Counted from the stretch's first letter, positions 16,539-25,647 are shown. The stretch: 64,000 nt of DNA from Pedobacter sp. SYSU D00535 (GCF_017355855.1 NZ_JAFEWD010000002.1:1-64000), one strand, 5' to 3'. Numbers and translations are program-made. The notes: generated from the sequence alone by a model not told the origin.

Positions 16539-16609
16539 GTCATTCTGACAAAGGAGGAATCTATGCCCAAGGATTACCAGAGGATCACTCCTGCCTCGAG
16601 ATGACAAAG
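16539..16609. repeat. CGACGAAGGAGGAATCT palindromic repeat, copy C
   Basis: Left end GTCATTCTGACAAAGGAGGA and right end GATCACTCCTGCC…GAGATGACAAAG match copies A and B with scattered changes, keeping both arms complementary. Confidence 0.7.
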
Positions 16610-16636
16610 TATTATCTAACCTTACTACATCACCTG

Positions 16637-17152
16637 TTAAACTGCCTTCTGCAATACTTTCTCGTAGGCCCTTCTCGGGCTGCCTCTGAAGTACACTTCT
16701 CCGCAGTAGACATAGTCCAGTTTTTCAAAAGTCTTCATCATGGCGATATTGTCAAAATTCGTATCTGCTTTGATGCTATAGATCTCATTGCTAACAGCAT
16801 AGTCTTCCACAAACCCAAGTATGCGTTTTGCTAAGCCTTTTCCTACGTGGCTTTCTGAAATGGCTACCCGGTGAATCACCACAAAATCGTCATTCGTTAG
16901 CCAGGTTCCTTCGATCTCGGCATAAGCTGGCTCGTCATTCACCAGCACTGTGCAATAACCAATAACAGTATCCCCCTCAGTCAGCACAAATCCAGCTCCC
17001 GCTTCAATGTCTTTTTTTATTACCTCCGGATTGGGATACCCATCCTGCCATTGATTGCTGCCATCCTCTTTTCTCCGAATAATAGCCTGGCGGATTATAT
17101 CCCATATCGGTTGCAGCTCTTCCATTACTGCCTTCCTGAACGCGTATTCCAT
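16637..17152 (-). CDS. GNAT-family N-acetyltransferase
   Basis: The 171-residue product has the GNAT fold order: an N-terminal helix with IIRQAIIRRKEDG, strands with AGFVLTEGDTVIGYCTV, then the acetyl-CoA loop VAISESHVGKGLAKRILGFVEDYA (motif A, here V-G-K-G-L-A). The C-terminal strand region is FEKLDYVYCGEVYFR. The acceptor is unknown. The gene ends close to repeat copy C and stands alone. Confidence 0.88.
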   Translation of the reverse strand: MEYAFRKAVMEELQPIWDIIRQAIIRRKEDGSNQWQDGYPNPEVIKKDIEAGAGFVLTEGDTVIGYCTVLVNDEPAYAEIEGTWLTNDDFVVIHRVAISESHVGKGLAKRILGFVEDYAVSNEIYSIKADTNFDNIAMMKTFEKLDYVYCGEVYFRGSPRRAYEKVLQKAV

Positions 17153-17419
17153 AAATGTCTAGTTGATGTGTAACCTGTAAGCTTTAATTTGTATGTCTTG
17201 ATGCGGGTCCGTAAAAATACAAGCAGAAACGTCAAATGCGGAATTGCTGCAAGAAGAAATCAGAGAAATATCCTCGGGCGCCTCAAAAAAAGCGATCTTT
17301 TCGGAATGCTTCCAGATGTTTTTTGGCAAGAATGACTGTTTGGATCAAATAAATAACTTATAGTGCAAATCAAATTAGCATTTCACTACTAAGTTTGAAT
17401 CGAATTATCAGACATCGTC

Positions 17420-17749
17420 ATGAACCAATTCGATTTCAAACTTAATGTTATTTCTCTCCAACCCGTGCACTTGCAGCTAGCTTATGTACTGGAGCGAGCG
17501 ATAGATTTGGGGAGGTTACCAGCCCATTCACGCTTGCCCTCGGTCAGAAGTCTTGCCGCTACATTTTCAATCTCAAAAACTGCTGTTCTGGAGGTTTATG
17601 GTAGCCTGGAGGATCAGGGTAAATTATACCGAGGAACTGAGGGGGATTTTTATGTAAGTGAAAGATATGATTTAAAAGGAAGAGCAGCTGCAGGTCTGAG
17701 GGGGCAGAATAAATTCAGACCGGTATCTGCAGGGCTTCCTTCCTCGTAG
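17420..17749 (+). CDS. Short GntR-type DNA-binding protein, possibly truncated
   Basis: The first 75 residues are a clear GntR winged helix (LQLAYVLERAIDLGRLPAHSRLPSVRSLAATFSIS KTAVLEVYGSLEDQGKLY). After residue 80 there is little order and the stop codon lies inside a dispersed repeat that begins at about 17731. GntR proteins normally carry a second domain (effector-binding or MocR aminotransferase). The gene may therefore be the front half of a longer regulator cut by the repeat, or a genuine single-domain form. 109 residues. Confidence 0.65.
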   Translation: MNQFDFKLNVISLQPVHLQLAYVLERAIDLGRLPAHSRLPSVRSLAATFSISKTAVLEVYGSLEDQGKLYRGTEGDFYVSERYDLKGRAAAGLRGQNKFRPVSAGLPSS

Positions 17750-17830
17750 GGTCTCCTGTGTGGAAAAGCCACAGAAGGAAGGGACTTTGCGTCTTCCTTC
17801 GATGTTCTCAATCTTTCAGGATTCTTAAAA
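17731..17830 (-). repeat. Diverged copy of the window-start hairpin repeat
   Basis: Read on the minus strand the stretch runs AAGAATCCTGAAAGATT, GAACATCGAAGGAAGACGCA, AAGTCCCTTCC and ends near GAGGAAGGAAGC. The same order of segments occurs at 624-717. The orientation is opposite to the array there. Confidence 0.75.
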
Positions 17831-17871
17831 CGTATGCTTGTCAAAAGAACTATTGATGCGGCAGGACATAC

Positions 17872-17920
17872 TTACTGAAGGCAGTAGAACCGTAAAGTCC
17901 CGTAAAGGAGACGCTGCGGA
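17872..17920 (+). repeat. Palindromic repeat with GGCAGTAGAACC flank
   Basis: TTACTGAAGGCAGTAGAACC then GTAAAGTCCCGTAAAGGAGA and CGCTGCGGA form a degenerate version of the element at 291-329. Its first 26 bases recur exactly at 21568-21593. Confidence 0.7.
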
Positions 17921-18271
17921 GAAAGGAATGTCCTTTTTCTGGTCGTGCTGTTTCGCTTTAGCCCCCATGGTGCCCAATTTTTCCGGGTTGGGATCTTATC
18001 AAAAAAACTTACCTTTGCTGGCACAATGAAAACACCCATTTCTCATATCGATCTTAGGTATATGAGCCCTGTTCTTCCCAAAATCAGGGTGGTTGGTGTT
18101 ATTCATACCCGCTGGAAGTAGTACTCTCTTCTGCAGTCAAAGTCTGATACTTTAATAAATAGCTTTTAATACTGTTAATCGGGATAAGTACGCCTCTCCA
18201 TGGGTTCAGGTCTGCTTGTGAATGACTGCTCTATCACGATGCTCAATTGATAACATGATATTTAAATTAAA
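17921..18271. other. tyrS leader region
   Basis: Apart from the promoter and the 31-codon frame (18027-18122) I see no gene in this stretch. No T-box landmarks are recognisable. The leader may hold regulation of tyrS, or the short frame may be incidental. Confidence 0.35.
17988..18017 (+). promoter_or_regulatory. Strong Bacteroidota-type promoter upstream of tyrS
   Basis: TTG (17988-17990) is followed after 19 nt by TACCTTTG (18010-18017), a full match to the -33/-7 consensus. The next large gene is tyrS, 254 bp downstream, so the transcript would have a long leader. That leader contains a 31-codon open frame starting ATGAAAACACCC at 18027. Confidence 0.5.
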
Positions 18272-19558
18272 ATGAATTTTATAGAGGAACTACGCTGGCG
18301 CGGAATGATTCAGGATATAATGCCCGGGACGGAGGATGAATTAACTAAAGAAATTGTTAGCGGGTATATCGGTTTTGACCCCACTGCAGAATCCCTGCAC
18401 GTTGGGCACTTAACACAAATCATGACCCTGACCCACTTTCAACGCGCAGGACACAAGCCTTTCGCCCTGGTTGGTGGGGCCACAGGTATGATCGGCGACC
18501 CAAGTTTTAAAAGTCAAGAGCGAAACTTGTTGGATGAGGAAACCCTGCAAAAAAATGTAGCCGGGATTAAGGGACAATTGGAAAAGTTTCTTGATTTCGA
18601 TTGCGGCGAGAATAGCGCCGAGATGGTAAACAATTACGACTGGTTCAAGGACTTCACTTTTCTGGATTTCATAAGGGATATCGGAAAATTAATCACCGTC
18701 AATTACATGATGGCTAAAGATTCGGTAAAAAAACGATTGGACGGAACCTCCGGCTTGTCTTTTACCGAATTTTCATACCAGCTATTACAGGGATACGATT
18801 TTTACTGGCTATGGAAGAATAAGGATATTAAGATCCAGATGGGTGGTTCTGACCAGTGGGGTAATATTGTTACCGGTACAGAAATCATAAGAAGAAAGGC
18901 TCAGGGAACCGCTTTTGGACTCACTACTCAGCTGATTAAGAAAGCAGACGGCACCAAGTTTGGGAAAACCGAAAGCGGTGCGGTTTGGCTAGATTCTAAA
19001 AGGACCTCGCCCTACAACTTTTACCAGTTCTGGCTAAATACAGCCGATTCGGATGCGAAGAACTGGATTAAAGTCTTTTCGGTGAAATCAAGGGCTGAAA
19101 TAGAAACCCTGGAAGCCGAACATGATGCAGCTCCCCACTTGCGGGTTCTTCAAAAAGCCTTAGCTGCCGAAATCACAGAACGGGTACATAGTAAACACGC
19201 TTTGGAAACGGCGATCAAAACGTCAGAGTTTTTGTTTGGAAATGGGACTATTGACTTTATGAATGAACTGGAGGCAGATGAAATTATCAGCATATTTGAA
19301 GGACTTCCACAGTTCGAGGTGAAGGCGGCTATTTCGCAGTCAGGGATGGAAGTCGTTCCTTTGCTCACCGAACATTCTAGTGTTTTTTCTTCCAGAAGCG
19401 AATTAAGAAAATTGATAAGTGCCGGAGGATTATCGATAAACAAAGAAAAAGTAGAGAGTCCGGAAATGGTGATTAAAAGTGAAAAGCTAATCAAGGATCG
19501 ATTCCTGGTAGTGCAAAAGGGCAAGAAGACATACTTCCTTTTAGTTTTTAACAGGTAA
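18272..19558 (+). CDS. tyrS: Tyrosyl-tRNA synthetase
   Basis: The 428-residue cytoplasmic enzyme charges tRNA-Tyr. The class I signature appears as [13 protein letters not shown] (HVGH for HIGH), the tyrosine-binding region as [12 protein letters not shown], and the KMSKS loop as KFGKTESG. An S4-type RNA-binding domain closes the protein ([21 protein letters not shown]). Length fits the bacterial TyrS family. It is followed after 34 bp by kup on the same strand, so the two may share a transcript. Confidence 0.96.
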   Translation: MNFIEELRWRGMIQDIMPGTEDELTKEIVSGYIGFDPTAESLHVGHLTQIMTLTHFQRAGHKPFALVGGATGMIGDPSFKSQERNLLDEETLQKNVAGIKGQLEKFLDFDCGENSAEMVNNYDWFKDFTFLDFIRDIGKLITVNYMMAKDSVKKRLDGTSGLSFTEFSYQLLQGYDFYWLWKNKDIKIQMGGSDQWGNIVTGTEIIRRKAQGTAFGLTTQLIKKADGTKFGKTESGAVWLDSKRTSPYNFYQFWLNTADSDAKNWIKVFSVKSRAEIETLEAEHDAAPHLRVLQKALAAEITERVHSKHALETAIKTSEFLFGNGTIDFMNELEADEIISIFEGLPQFEVKAAISQSGMEVVPLLTEHSSVFSSRSELRKLISAGGLSINKEKVESPEMVIKSEKLIKDRFLVVQKGKKTYFLLVFNR

Positions 19559-19592
19559 AACAGAAATACAAAGAAGGCTCTTTGGCTTCAAA

Positions 19593-21539
19593 ATGGAACA
19601 ACATAAGCATCAGGAACACAAACTTTCGGGAGCCGGCCTTTTAATTAGCCTTGGCATTATTTATGGGGATATTGGCACGTCCCCTTTATATGTTTTCAAG
19701 TCAATCATCGGAGACCGGTTAATTACAGAAGATCTAGTTCTGGGCGGTCTTTCCTGCGTATTCTGGACGCTCACGCTCTTAACGACTATTAAATATGTAA
19801 TTATCACGCTAAGGGCAGATAACAAAGGCGAAGGGGGGATTTTTTCGCTCTACTCGCTTGTCAAAAATAAAGCGAAGTGGACGATCATTCCGGCAACTAT
19901 CGGAGGTGCTGCGTTACTTGCCGACGGCATCATTACCCCGCCCTTTACTGTTTCTGCAGCAATAGAGGGATTAGCCATACGCTATCCCGATATTTCCACG
20001 CTTCCCATTGTCTTGGCTATACTAATGGCCATCTTTATTATTCAGCAGTTTGGAACCAATTTCATCGGAAAGGCCTTTGGCCCCGTCATGTGGGTATGGT
20101 TTACCATGCTGGCGGTGTTGGGTTCAGTCCATATTGCCGCCCATCCGGAAATTATCAAGAGTATTAATCCCTGGTACGCCTATCACATTCTGAGCGAGCA
20201 TCCCCAATCTTTTGCCATTGTTGGGGGAGTATTTCTTTGTACCACCGGAGCAGAGGCGCTTTATTCAGACCTTGGCCATTGCGGCCGCGCTAATATTCGG
20301 ATCAGCTGGATGTATGTGAAATTGTGTTTGATGCTAAACTATTGGGGACAGGGCGTGTGGCTCTTAAGTCAGACGGGACATTATCTGGATGGTAAGGTGC
20401 CGTTTTATAGCATCATGCCTGAATGGTTTTTATTTTATGGCATTGCTATCGCTACACTCGCAGCTATCATAGCCAGCCAGGCCTTGATTTCCGGTTCGTT
20501 CACGCTAATCAGTGAAGCCGTTCGATTGAACCTCTGGCCTAAAGTAAAGATCAACTATCCTTCTCTTCAAAAAGGACAGATCTATGTTCCGTCCATTAAC
20601 CTGATCTTGTTCCTTGGTTGCCTCGCAGTGCTCGCCTTATTCCAAACCTCGGAGCATATGGAGCATGCTTATGGTTTGTCCATCACGATCACCATGTTAA
20701 TGACCACGATTTTAGTATGCGTTTTCCTAAAAAAGAGACACGTTTCATTCTATTTGATTGTCCTTTTTGCGGTGGTCTATTTCATAGTGGAACTTACCTT
20801 CCTGGCGGGCAATCTTCCACGTATAACCCATGGGGGATGGTTTACAGTGTTATTGGGATCCCTACTGTTTGTAATTTCATGGACCTGGTATCAGGGAAGA
20901 AGAATCCGCAATAGCCAGGTGAACTTTGTGGATCTTGAAAAACACGCAGAGATTTTAAAAGACCTGAGTGAGGATAATTCCATCCCCAAGTTTGCTTCCC
21001 AGCTGGTATATCTTACCAACTCGCACTTTAAAAATGAGATTGAACAGTCTATTATTTATTCCATTCTTCAAAAGCAACCCAAGCGGGCTGACGTTTATTG
21101 GTTCCTGCATGTATCAGTGACCGGAGAACCGTATACCTCCGAATATAAGGTAACGCATATAGAAAAGGGAAAGATCATCCGTATTGATTTTCGTTTGGGA
21201 TTTCGTATTGCACCGGCTATTAACGTGTTATTCCGGAAAGCTGTTGAAGATTTGGTGAGTGCAAAAGAAGTAGATATTGTAAGTCGATATACCACGATGA
21301 AAAAATATGGAATTACCGGAGATTTTAAATTTATAGTGTTGGAAAAGGACATTTCTGATTATTCCGTTTTTAGTTTGAAGGACAGGCTTTTGATGCGCTT
21401 TAATAATTTCCTTCGGCGATTTAGTGTGCCGATTGATAAAGGATTTGGCCTTGATATGAGTTTTGTCAACACAGAGAAAGTTCCGCTGGCTGTAAATCGG
21501 AGACCAAACGTTAGTTTAACCAGGATGATTGATTCATAA
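19593..21539 (+). CDS. kup: KUP-family potassium uptake transporter
   Basis: The 648-residue product has the diagnostic KUP start GIIYGDIGTSPLYVFKSI, then DNKGEGGIFSLYSL and GGAALLADGIITPPFTVSAAIEG. About twelve transmembrane helices fill residues 15-450; a cytoplasmic C-terminal domain follows. KUP proteins import K+ with protons. The gene starts 34 bp after tyrS. A hairpin (GTGTCTT…AAGACAC at 21540-21564) without a T run lies right after the stop, followed by a dispersed repeat. Confidence 0.95.
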   Translation: MEQHKHQEHKLSGAGLLISLGIIYGDIGTSPLYVFKSIIGDRLITEDLVLGGLSCVFWTLTLLTTIKYVIITLRADNKGEGGIFSLYSLVKNKAKWTIIPATIGGAALLADGIITPPFTVSAAIEGLAIRYPDISTLPIVLAILMAIFIIQQFGTNFIGKAFGPVMWVWFTMLAVLGSVHIAAHPEIIKSINPWYAYHILSEHPQSFAIVGGVFLCTTGAEALYSDLGHCGRANIRISWMYVKLCLMLNYWGQGVWLLSQTGHYLDGKVPFYSIMPEWFLFYGIAIATLAAIIASQALISGSFTLISEAVRLNLWPKVKINYPSLQKGQIYVPSINLILFLGCLAVLALFQTSEHMEHAYGLSITITMLMTTILVCVFLKKRHVSFYLIVLFAVVYFIVELTFLAGNLPRITHGGWFTVLLGSLLFVISWTWYQGRRIRNSQVNFVDLEKHAEILKDLSEDNSIPKFASQLVYLTNSHFKNEIEQSIIYSILQKQPKRADVYWFLHVSVTGEPYTSEYKVTHIEKGKIIRIDFRLGFRIAPAINVLFRKAVEDLVSAKEVDIVSRYTTMKKYGITGDFKFIVLEKDISDYSVFSLKDRLLMRFNNFLRRFSVPIDKGFGLDMSFVNTEKVPLAVNRRPNVSLTRMIDS

Positions 21540-21567
21540 GTGTCTTCAGATTTTCATAAGACACATT

Positions 21568-21593
21568 TACTGAAGGCAGTAGAACCGTAAAGA
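21568..21593 (+). repeat. Partial dispersed repeat
   Basis: TTACTGAAGGCAGTAGAACC plus the next six bases match 17873-17898 exactly. The palindromic half of the element is missing. It lies just after the kup stop codon. Confidence 0.7.
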
Positions 21594-21688
21594 GAATTTT
21601 TAAATAGGGAGATAAAGAACTACAGGGAAACCTAGCGGAGCTGCTTGTGAACAGCCACCTTTTTTGCATCTTCGCAGAAAAACATCCC

Positions 21689-22348
21689 ATGGATATCGTC
21701 GTAGTTGGAGCTGGCAAGCTTGCACAGGCAATAATAAATTCAGATTTAAGTTTGGAAAATTGCAATGTTATTCAGTGGGAGCTGTTTAACGAAAAAGAGG
21801 GCAGCGCTCGGGCTATTCTGGTGCATGCAGGCTCGGGAAGGCAGCTGGATGAAGCAATTGAATTTTGCCGTCGGACTAAATCTGTATTTATTGAACTCTC
21901 AACAGGGCTCAAAACAGAACATTTAAGCCCGGATTTTCCGCTTATTATTTGTCCCAATACCTCCATCTTACTTCTTAAGACTATCAAACTGTTAAGCCTG
22001 GCTGGACCCTATTTTTCGACTGAAAAGATAAGAATCATTGAGTCTCACCAGGAATCTAAAACATCTGCTCCGGGCACAGCCTATAAAATAGCAGAGGCGC
22101 TTAATGTCCCCCTAGGGGAAATTGAATCAGTAAGAAACAGCGATGTTCAATTAAACCAGATCGGTATCCCTAAAGAATTTTTAGACAGACACGCCTATCA
22201 TAAAATTATTGTTGGCCAAGGAAGTGAACAGATATCCATTGAAACAAAGGTGTTGGGACATGACTCGTATGTTTCGGGTATTAGGAGAATAATCGGGGCA
22301 GTTCTGAACAATTCCTTGAGGAAAAACGATATTCTGTTGTGGATTTGA
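21689..22348 (+). CDS. Dihydrodipicolinate reductase-like protein
   Basis: The ATG at 21689 starts a Rossmann fold (MDIVVVGAGKLAQAI); the open frame upstream to 21647 adds unrelated residues. The C-terminal half has the DapB signature ESHQESKTSAPGTAYKIAEAL, equivalent to the E-x-H-H…K-x-D-A-P-S-G-T-A motif; one of the usual His residues is Gln here. About 219 residues, slightly short. It may be a divergent DapB paralogue with another NAD(P)H-linked role, since no lysine-pathway genes are near. Confidence 0.75.
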   Translation: MDIVVVGAGKLAQAIINSDLSLENCNVIQWELFNEKEGSARAILVHAGSGRQLDEAIEFCRRTKSVFIELSTGLKTEHLSPDFPLIICPNTSILLLKTIKLLSLAGPYFSTEKIRIIESHQESKTSAPGTAYKIAEALNVPLGEIESVRNSDVQLNQIGIPKEFLDRHAYHKIIVGQGSEQISIETKVLGHDSYVSGIRRIIGAVLNNSLRKNDILLWI

Positions 22349-22607
22349 TTGATGAAAACATGCTGTAGATTTCAAAACCTCGCCAGCTTTTAGATTTCTG
22401 TGCTAGTGACATGCCACCTACAGGGCTTAACCTAAATTGGTTTTAGTAGGATAAGAGGCTAGTTTCGTTGATTGTAGCCTTACAATCTTAAAACAGAAGG
22501 CGGAAGTGGTCGCTTGGGCCATTATAGCGCTTGCCCATATTAAAGCTTAGGCATAAGCCTTCATCAATCTAATGCCGTCAGCGAAACACAGCAACTATTC
22601 CTCAGGG
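22349..22607. other. Convergent intergenic stretch
   Basis: About 260 bp between the convergent DapB-like and phytochrome genes. I see no gene or clear terminator. Confidence 0.4.
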
Positions 22608-24818
22608 TTATTCAAATTTTCTGAATTTGATCCAGAAGATAGACCCTATGCCCGGGCGCCCCTCAATCCAGATAGTTGCCTTGTGTTTTTCTAAAATACG
22701 CTTGACAATAGCCAGGCCCACCCCCGTACCTTCGTAGTCGCTCTGTACGTTCACACGCTTGAACAGTTCGAATACTTTGTTGTAGTGTTTCGGGTCAATG
22801 CCTATTCCGTTATCCTCCACCTTATACACCACCTCAAATTCGTTCTCGGAACCCTCAACAGTAACAATGGAAGGAACGGACAAATGGGAATATTTGACGG
22901 CATTACTGATGAGATTAAGAAATACCTGGTAGATCATTGTTTGATCTCCTGAGACCGGGGGGGTATTTCCGATGCTGAAAACCAGGTTCGGATTGTTGAA
23001 GGCCGTGCCTACTTCGTTTTTTATCGTCGAAAGAAGGCTGGCCATATCGATAGGTTGAAAGTTGATTTCCGCGCGGCCGATCTTTGAATAGTCCAGTACT
23101 TCGGCAATCAGCGTATTCATTCGCTGGATTCCCACGCTGATACGGGCCGCAAACTGTTTGCCTTGGTCGTCGAGCGTTTTGTTGCGCTCCAGCAGCTGTG
23201 CATAACTTTTGATAACGGCGAGCGGGGTTTTCAAGTCGTGGGAGATGGTGCTGCTAAAGGTCTCCAGTTCATCATAAGCTTCCTTTAGTTTTTCGTTCAG
23301 AGCCCGTATTTCGCTCGCTTTTTTATTGATGATGTACAATAATTCTTCTTTGAAACGTTCTGCCAGATGTTGTTCGTAAGCTTTCCATCGTTCTGCCGTG
23401 TTTTCTACAATGGTCCGGAAGTTTTCGAACGACTTTCGCGGCGAGATGCGTTGTTCTCCTTTCTCGTCAAGTTCTACCGGTTTTTCAGGGTTGCCAGCCC
23501 AGGTAATGCTTTGCATATATTCGGGTCTGAACCAGATGATGTATTCACGGAGCTCGCGGGAGATGGTACAAGCGAGTATTCCGCTTGCTACTGCCGCGAA
23601 TTCTTTTGCTGCGGGTAGCAGATCAACCAGCTTATTAGTCTGAAATACGGAAGCTTCTTTTGTTTCGGAGAGCCATTGTATGATGCTTTCAATCTGTTCC
23701 TCGCTAGGGGTGCGACCGTCTTTTAGGGTGCGTCCCTCGTAGCGCATAAATACACCTTCTGCCTTGACAATATCTTTAAAAGACACGGACGGGTTTAGCA
23801 CCGCATCTTTGATGTCAGTGCCCGTTCTTAGTTCCGAGATGATCTTCTCGAACACCGCCTTATGCTTTTTCTGTTCGGCATTAACCATTTCCTCCTCCTT
23901 AAATTCAATAGAAGAGGAGATGATTTGCCCTAACAGCCGGGCGCCCTCCCGGAGTCGATGATTGATGAATTTCGGAGTGTAGTGATGACAGGAGATGAGG
24001 CCCCAGAGCTCGCCCTTACACATCAGCGAGACGCTAAAGCTGGAGGCGACCTCCATATTCTTCAGATACTGGATATGCAGGGGAGAAACGGCCCGGAGCA
24101 CCGAATGACTGAGGTCAAGGGGCACATCGGTCATCGCCAAAAGGCTGGAGGTGGGGGCATTTACATCGGCAATCAAACGCATTTTGTTCAGTTTGTAAAG
24201 CTGTCGAGCCTGCGCCGGAATATCCGAAGCAGGATAGTGGAGGCCAAGAAAAGGATCAAGCTCTTCGTTCCGTGCTTCTGCTACCACTTTGCCGTGCGCG
24301 TCTTCCATGAACTTGTAGATCATAACCCGGTCGTAGCCGATCAGTTGCTTGATAATTACCGCCGCCCGGTCCAGTATATCAGACAGGTTATTAGTAGCTA
24401 AGATATTGCTTACATGCCGGCCGATCTGATTGTGGATATTCAGACCGGACAGAGGCGACTTCGATTCAAATTCCAGGTAAATATGCTGGCCGAAAGTATG
24501 GATCAGCAGGTCAAAGAAAGTCTCTTCTATTTGGACCTCGTAGGCTTCGGCTTCCTGTTTTCTTTTCGCAGCTTCTACAAAGGCACTCAGGGGATTCTTG
24601 TTTTCCCTGCCGGAGATTTGCGCTTCAAAGGCAGACAAGGGCTGTCCAAGGACTGAGCCCGCCGTAATATTGAGGTAGTCCAGGATGTTTGCACTAACGT
24701 ACTGAATGATGTTCGTACTGACCTTGACGACCACGAGAAAGCCCCACGATTGGATAGAACCAGGGATGTGTATTGGTTCTCTGTCGCAGTTGCTTAGATC
24801 TGCTTGAAACTTAGACAT
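22608..24818 (-). CDS. Bacteriophytochrome sensor histidine kinase
   Basis: The 736-residue protein has PAS, GAF and PHY domains followed by HisKA and HATPase. Cys11 in NCDREPIHIPGSIQ is the biliverdin attachment site; LHYPASDIPAQAR (PASDIP) and the chromophore-pocket CHH in GLISCHHYTPKF are intact, as is the PHY-tongue PRKSF. The phosphoacceptor is His527 in SHDLKTPL, and VEDNGIGID and GTGVGLAIVK mark the ATP site. It should sense red/far-red light and signal to the receiver protein encoded 26 bp upstream on the same strand. No membrane helix: cytoplasmic. Confidence 0.95.
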   Translation of the reverse strand: MSKFQADLSNCDREPIHIPGSIQSWGFLVVVKVSTNIIQYVSANILDYLNITAGSVLGQPLSAFEAQISGRENKNPLSAFVEAAKRKQEAEAYEVQIEETFFDLLIHTFGQHIYLEFESKSPLSGLNIHNQIGRHVSNILATNNLSDILDRAAVIIKQLIGYDRVMIYKFMEDAHGKVVAEARNEELDPFLGLHYPASDIPAQARQLYKLNKMRLIADVNAPTSSLLAMTDVPLDLSHSVLRAVSPLHIQYLKNMEVASSFSVSLMCKGELWGLISCHHYTPKFINHRLREGARLLGQIISSSIEFKEEEMVNAEQKKHKAVFEKIISELRTGTDIKDAVLNPSVSFKDIVKAEGVFMRYEGRTLKDGRTPSEEQIESIIQWLSETKEASVFQTNKLVDLLPAAKEFAAVASGILACTISRELREYIIWFRPEYMQSITWAGNPEKPVELDEKGEQRISPRKSFENFRTIVENTAERWKAYEQHLAERFKEELLYIINKKASEIRALNEKLKEAYDELETFSSTISHDLKTPLAVIKSYAQLLERNKTLDDQGKQFAARISVGIQRMNTLIAEVLDYSKIGRAEINFQPIDMASLLSTIKNEVGTAFNNPNLVFSIGNTPPVSGDQTMIYQVFLNLISNAVKYSHLSVPSIVTVEGSENEFEVVYKVEDNGIGIDPKHYNKVFELFKRVNVQSDYEGTGVGLAIVKRILEKHKATIWIEGRPGIGSIFWIKFRKFE

Positions 24819-24844
24819 TATAAAAACTTAAAATTGGAATTTCA

Positions 24845-25210
24845 CTAGCTCAATAAGATATTGGCTTTATTTACTAACTCATCTATATCAAAAGGTTTTG
24901 CCAGAAAATCATTGGCGCCGGCTTCTCTTGCGATCTGAGCACCATCCCGACTAGCCGACATGACGACGACCGGTATATCCGAAATCGCAGCATCTTCCCG
25001 TATTGTTTTTAGCACCTGATCGCCTGGGAGCTGGGGCATCCATAGATCGAGGAATATTAAGTCGGGATTTTCTTTTGCTATTTGGTTGAAAACTTCGAAG
25101 CTATTCTGGACGCGGACGGTTTGAAAGCCGCTCTCTTCGAGGATAATCGATACGAGATCCAATATCCCTTCATCGTCGTCGCAGATCAGGATCGTTTTTG
25201 TATTATTCAT
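24845..25210 (-). CDS. Single-domain response regulator
   Basis: The 121-residue product is only a receiver domain. Acidic pocket residues lie at DDD 11-13, the phosphorylated residue is Asp55 in IFLDLWMPQLPGD, the switch Ser is in VVVMSASRDG and the Lys is in FLAKPFDID. It has no output domain, so it probably acts through protein contacts, as CheY- or Rcp-like partners of phytochromes do. It lies directly upstream of the bacteriophytochrome gene and 15 bp after the remnant of another kinase. Confidence 0.92.
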   Translation of the reverse strand: MNNTKTILICDDDEGILDLVSIILEESGFQTVRVQNSFEVFNQIAKENPDLIFLDLWMPQLPGDQVLKTIREDAAISDIPVVVMSASRDGAQIAREAGANDFLAKPFDIDELVNKANILLS

Positions 25211-25225
25211 TTTTAGGGATAATTT

Positions 25226-25548
25226 TTAAAGGTAGGGTAAAACTGAAAGTAGTTCACTTTCCTGGTTCACTGCTACCCAGATGGTGCCACCGTGGTTACC
25301 TACTACCTGCTCACATATGTAAAAGCCCATACCGGAAATTGTTTTTGCGTTTCCCTGACCCCGCTGAAATGCTGGAATATCCGGGCCTGATCTTCCGGGG
25401 CTGCATTACAGTGAATTATAGAGTTGTCTTCCAGTTGATGGTCGCTAGTGATAATGCCCGTGATACTGCCATCCAACGCTTTCTTCATCAGCTTCTGATT
25501 CATGTCATCCCACGGAGGAGAGGTCAGCGTGTGTGTCCCTTCTTTCAA
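25226..25548 (-). pseudogene. Histidine kinase remnant (PAS start joined to HATPase end)
   Basis: The minus strand first reads like the start of a PAS domain (MKKALDGSITGIITSDHQ LEDNSIIHCNAA). It then jumps to the end of a kinase ATPase domain: PEDQARIFQHFS, and after a one-base frame shift GNAKTISGMGFYICEQVV GNHGGTIWVAVNQ, ending at a stop at 25226-25228. Everything between (rest of PAS, HisKA, most of HATPase) is deleted. The stop lies 15 bp before the response regulator start, so the ancestor was probably in that operon. Confidence 0.75.
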
Positions 25549-25647
25549 TATAGCAAAGTGTATTTATTAAAAATAACCCAATGCTTGTCCATATGTTTGA
25601 CCTACCCGGCTTCAAATTGTTTTTAGAGCAGCGAGCAGGCAAAATCT

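Larger units (their letters stand above)
16268..16636. other. Intergenic stretch with two palindromic repeats
   Basis: About 370 bp. A half copy of the dispersed repeat (TTAGATCTCTCCTGTATCGA and following) lies at 16441-16472 and a fuller copy at 16539-16609. No gene is recognisable. Confidence 0.5.

Noticed and set aside
17838-18029. Open frame of 63 codons after the GntR gene
   Set aside because: It runs through a dispersed repeat and the promoter candidate and has no protein-like features.
17921-18271. T-box or other known riboswitch upstream of tyrS
   Set aside because: No T-box sequence or specifier loop is recognisable, and T-boxes are not expected in Bacteroidota.
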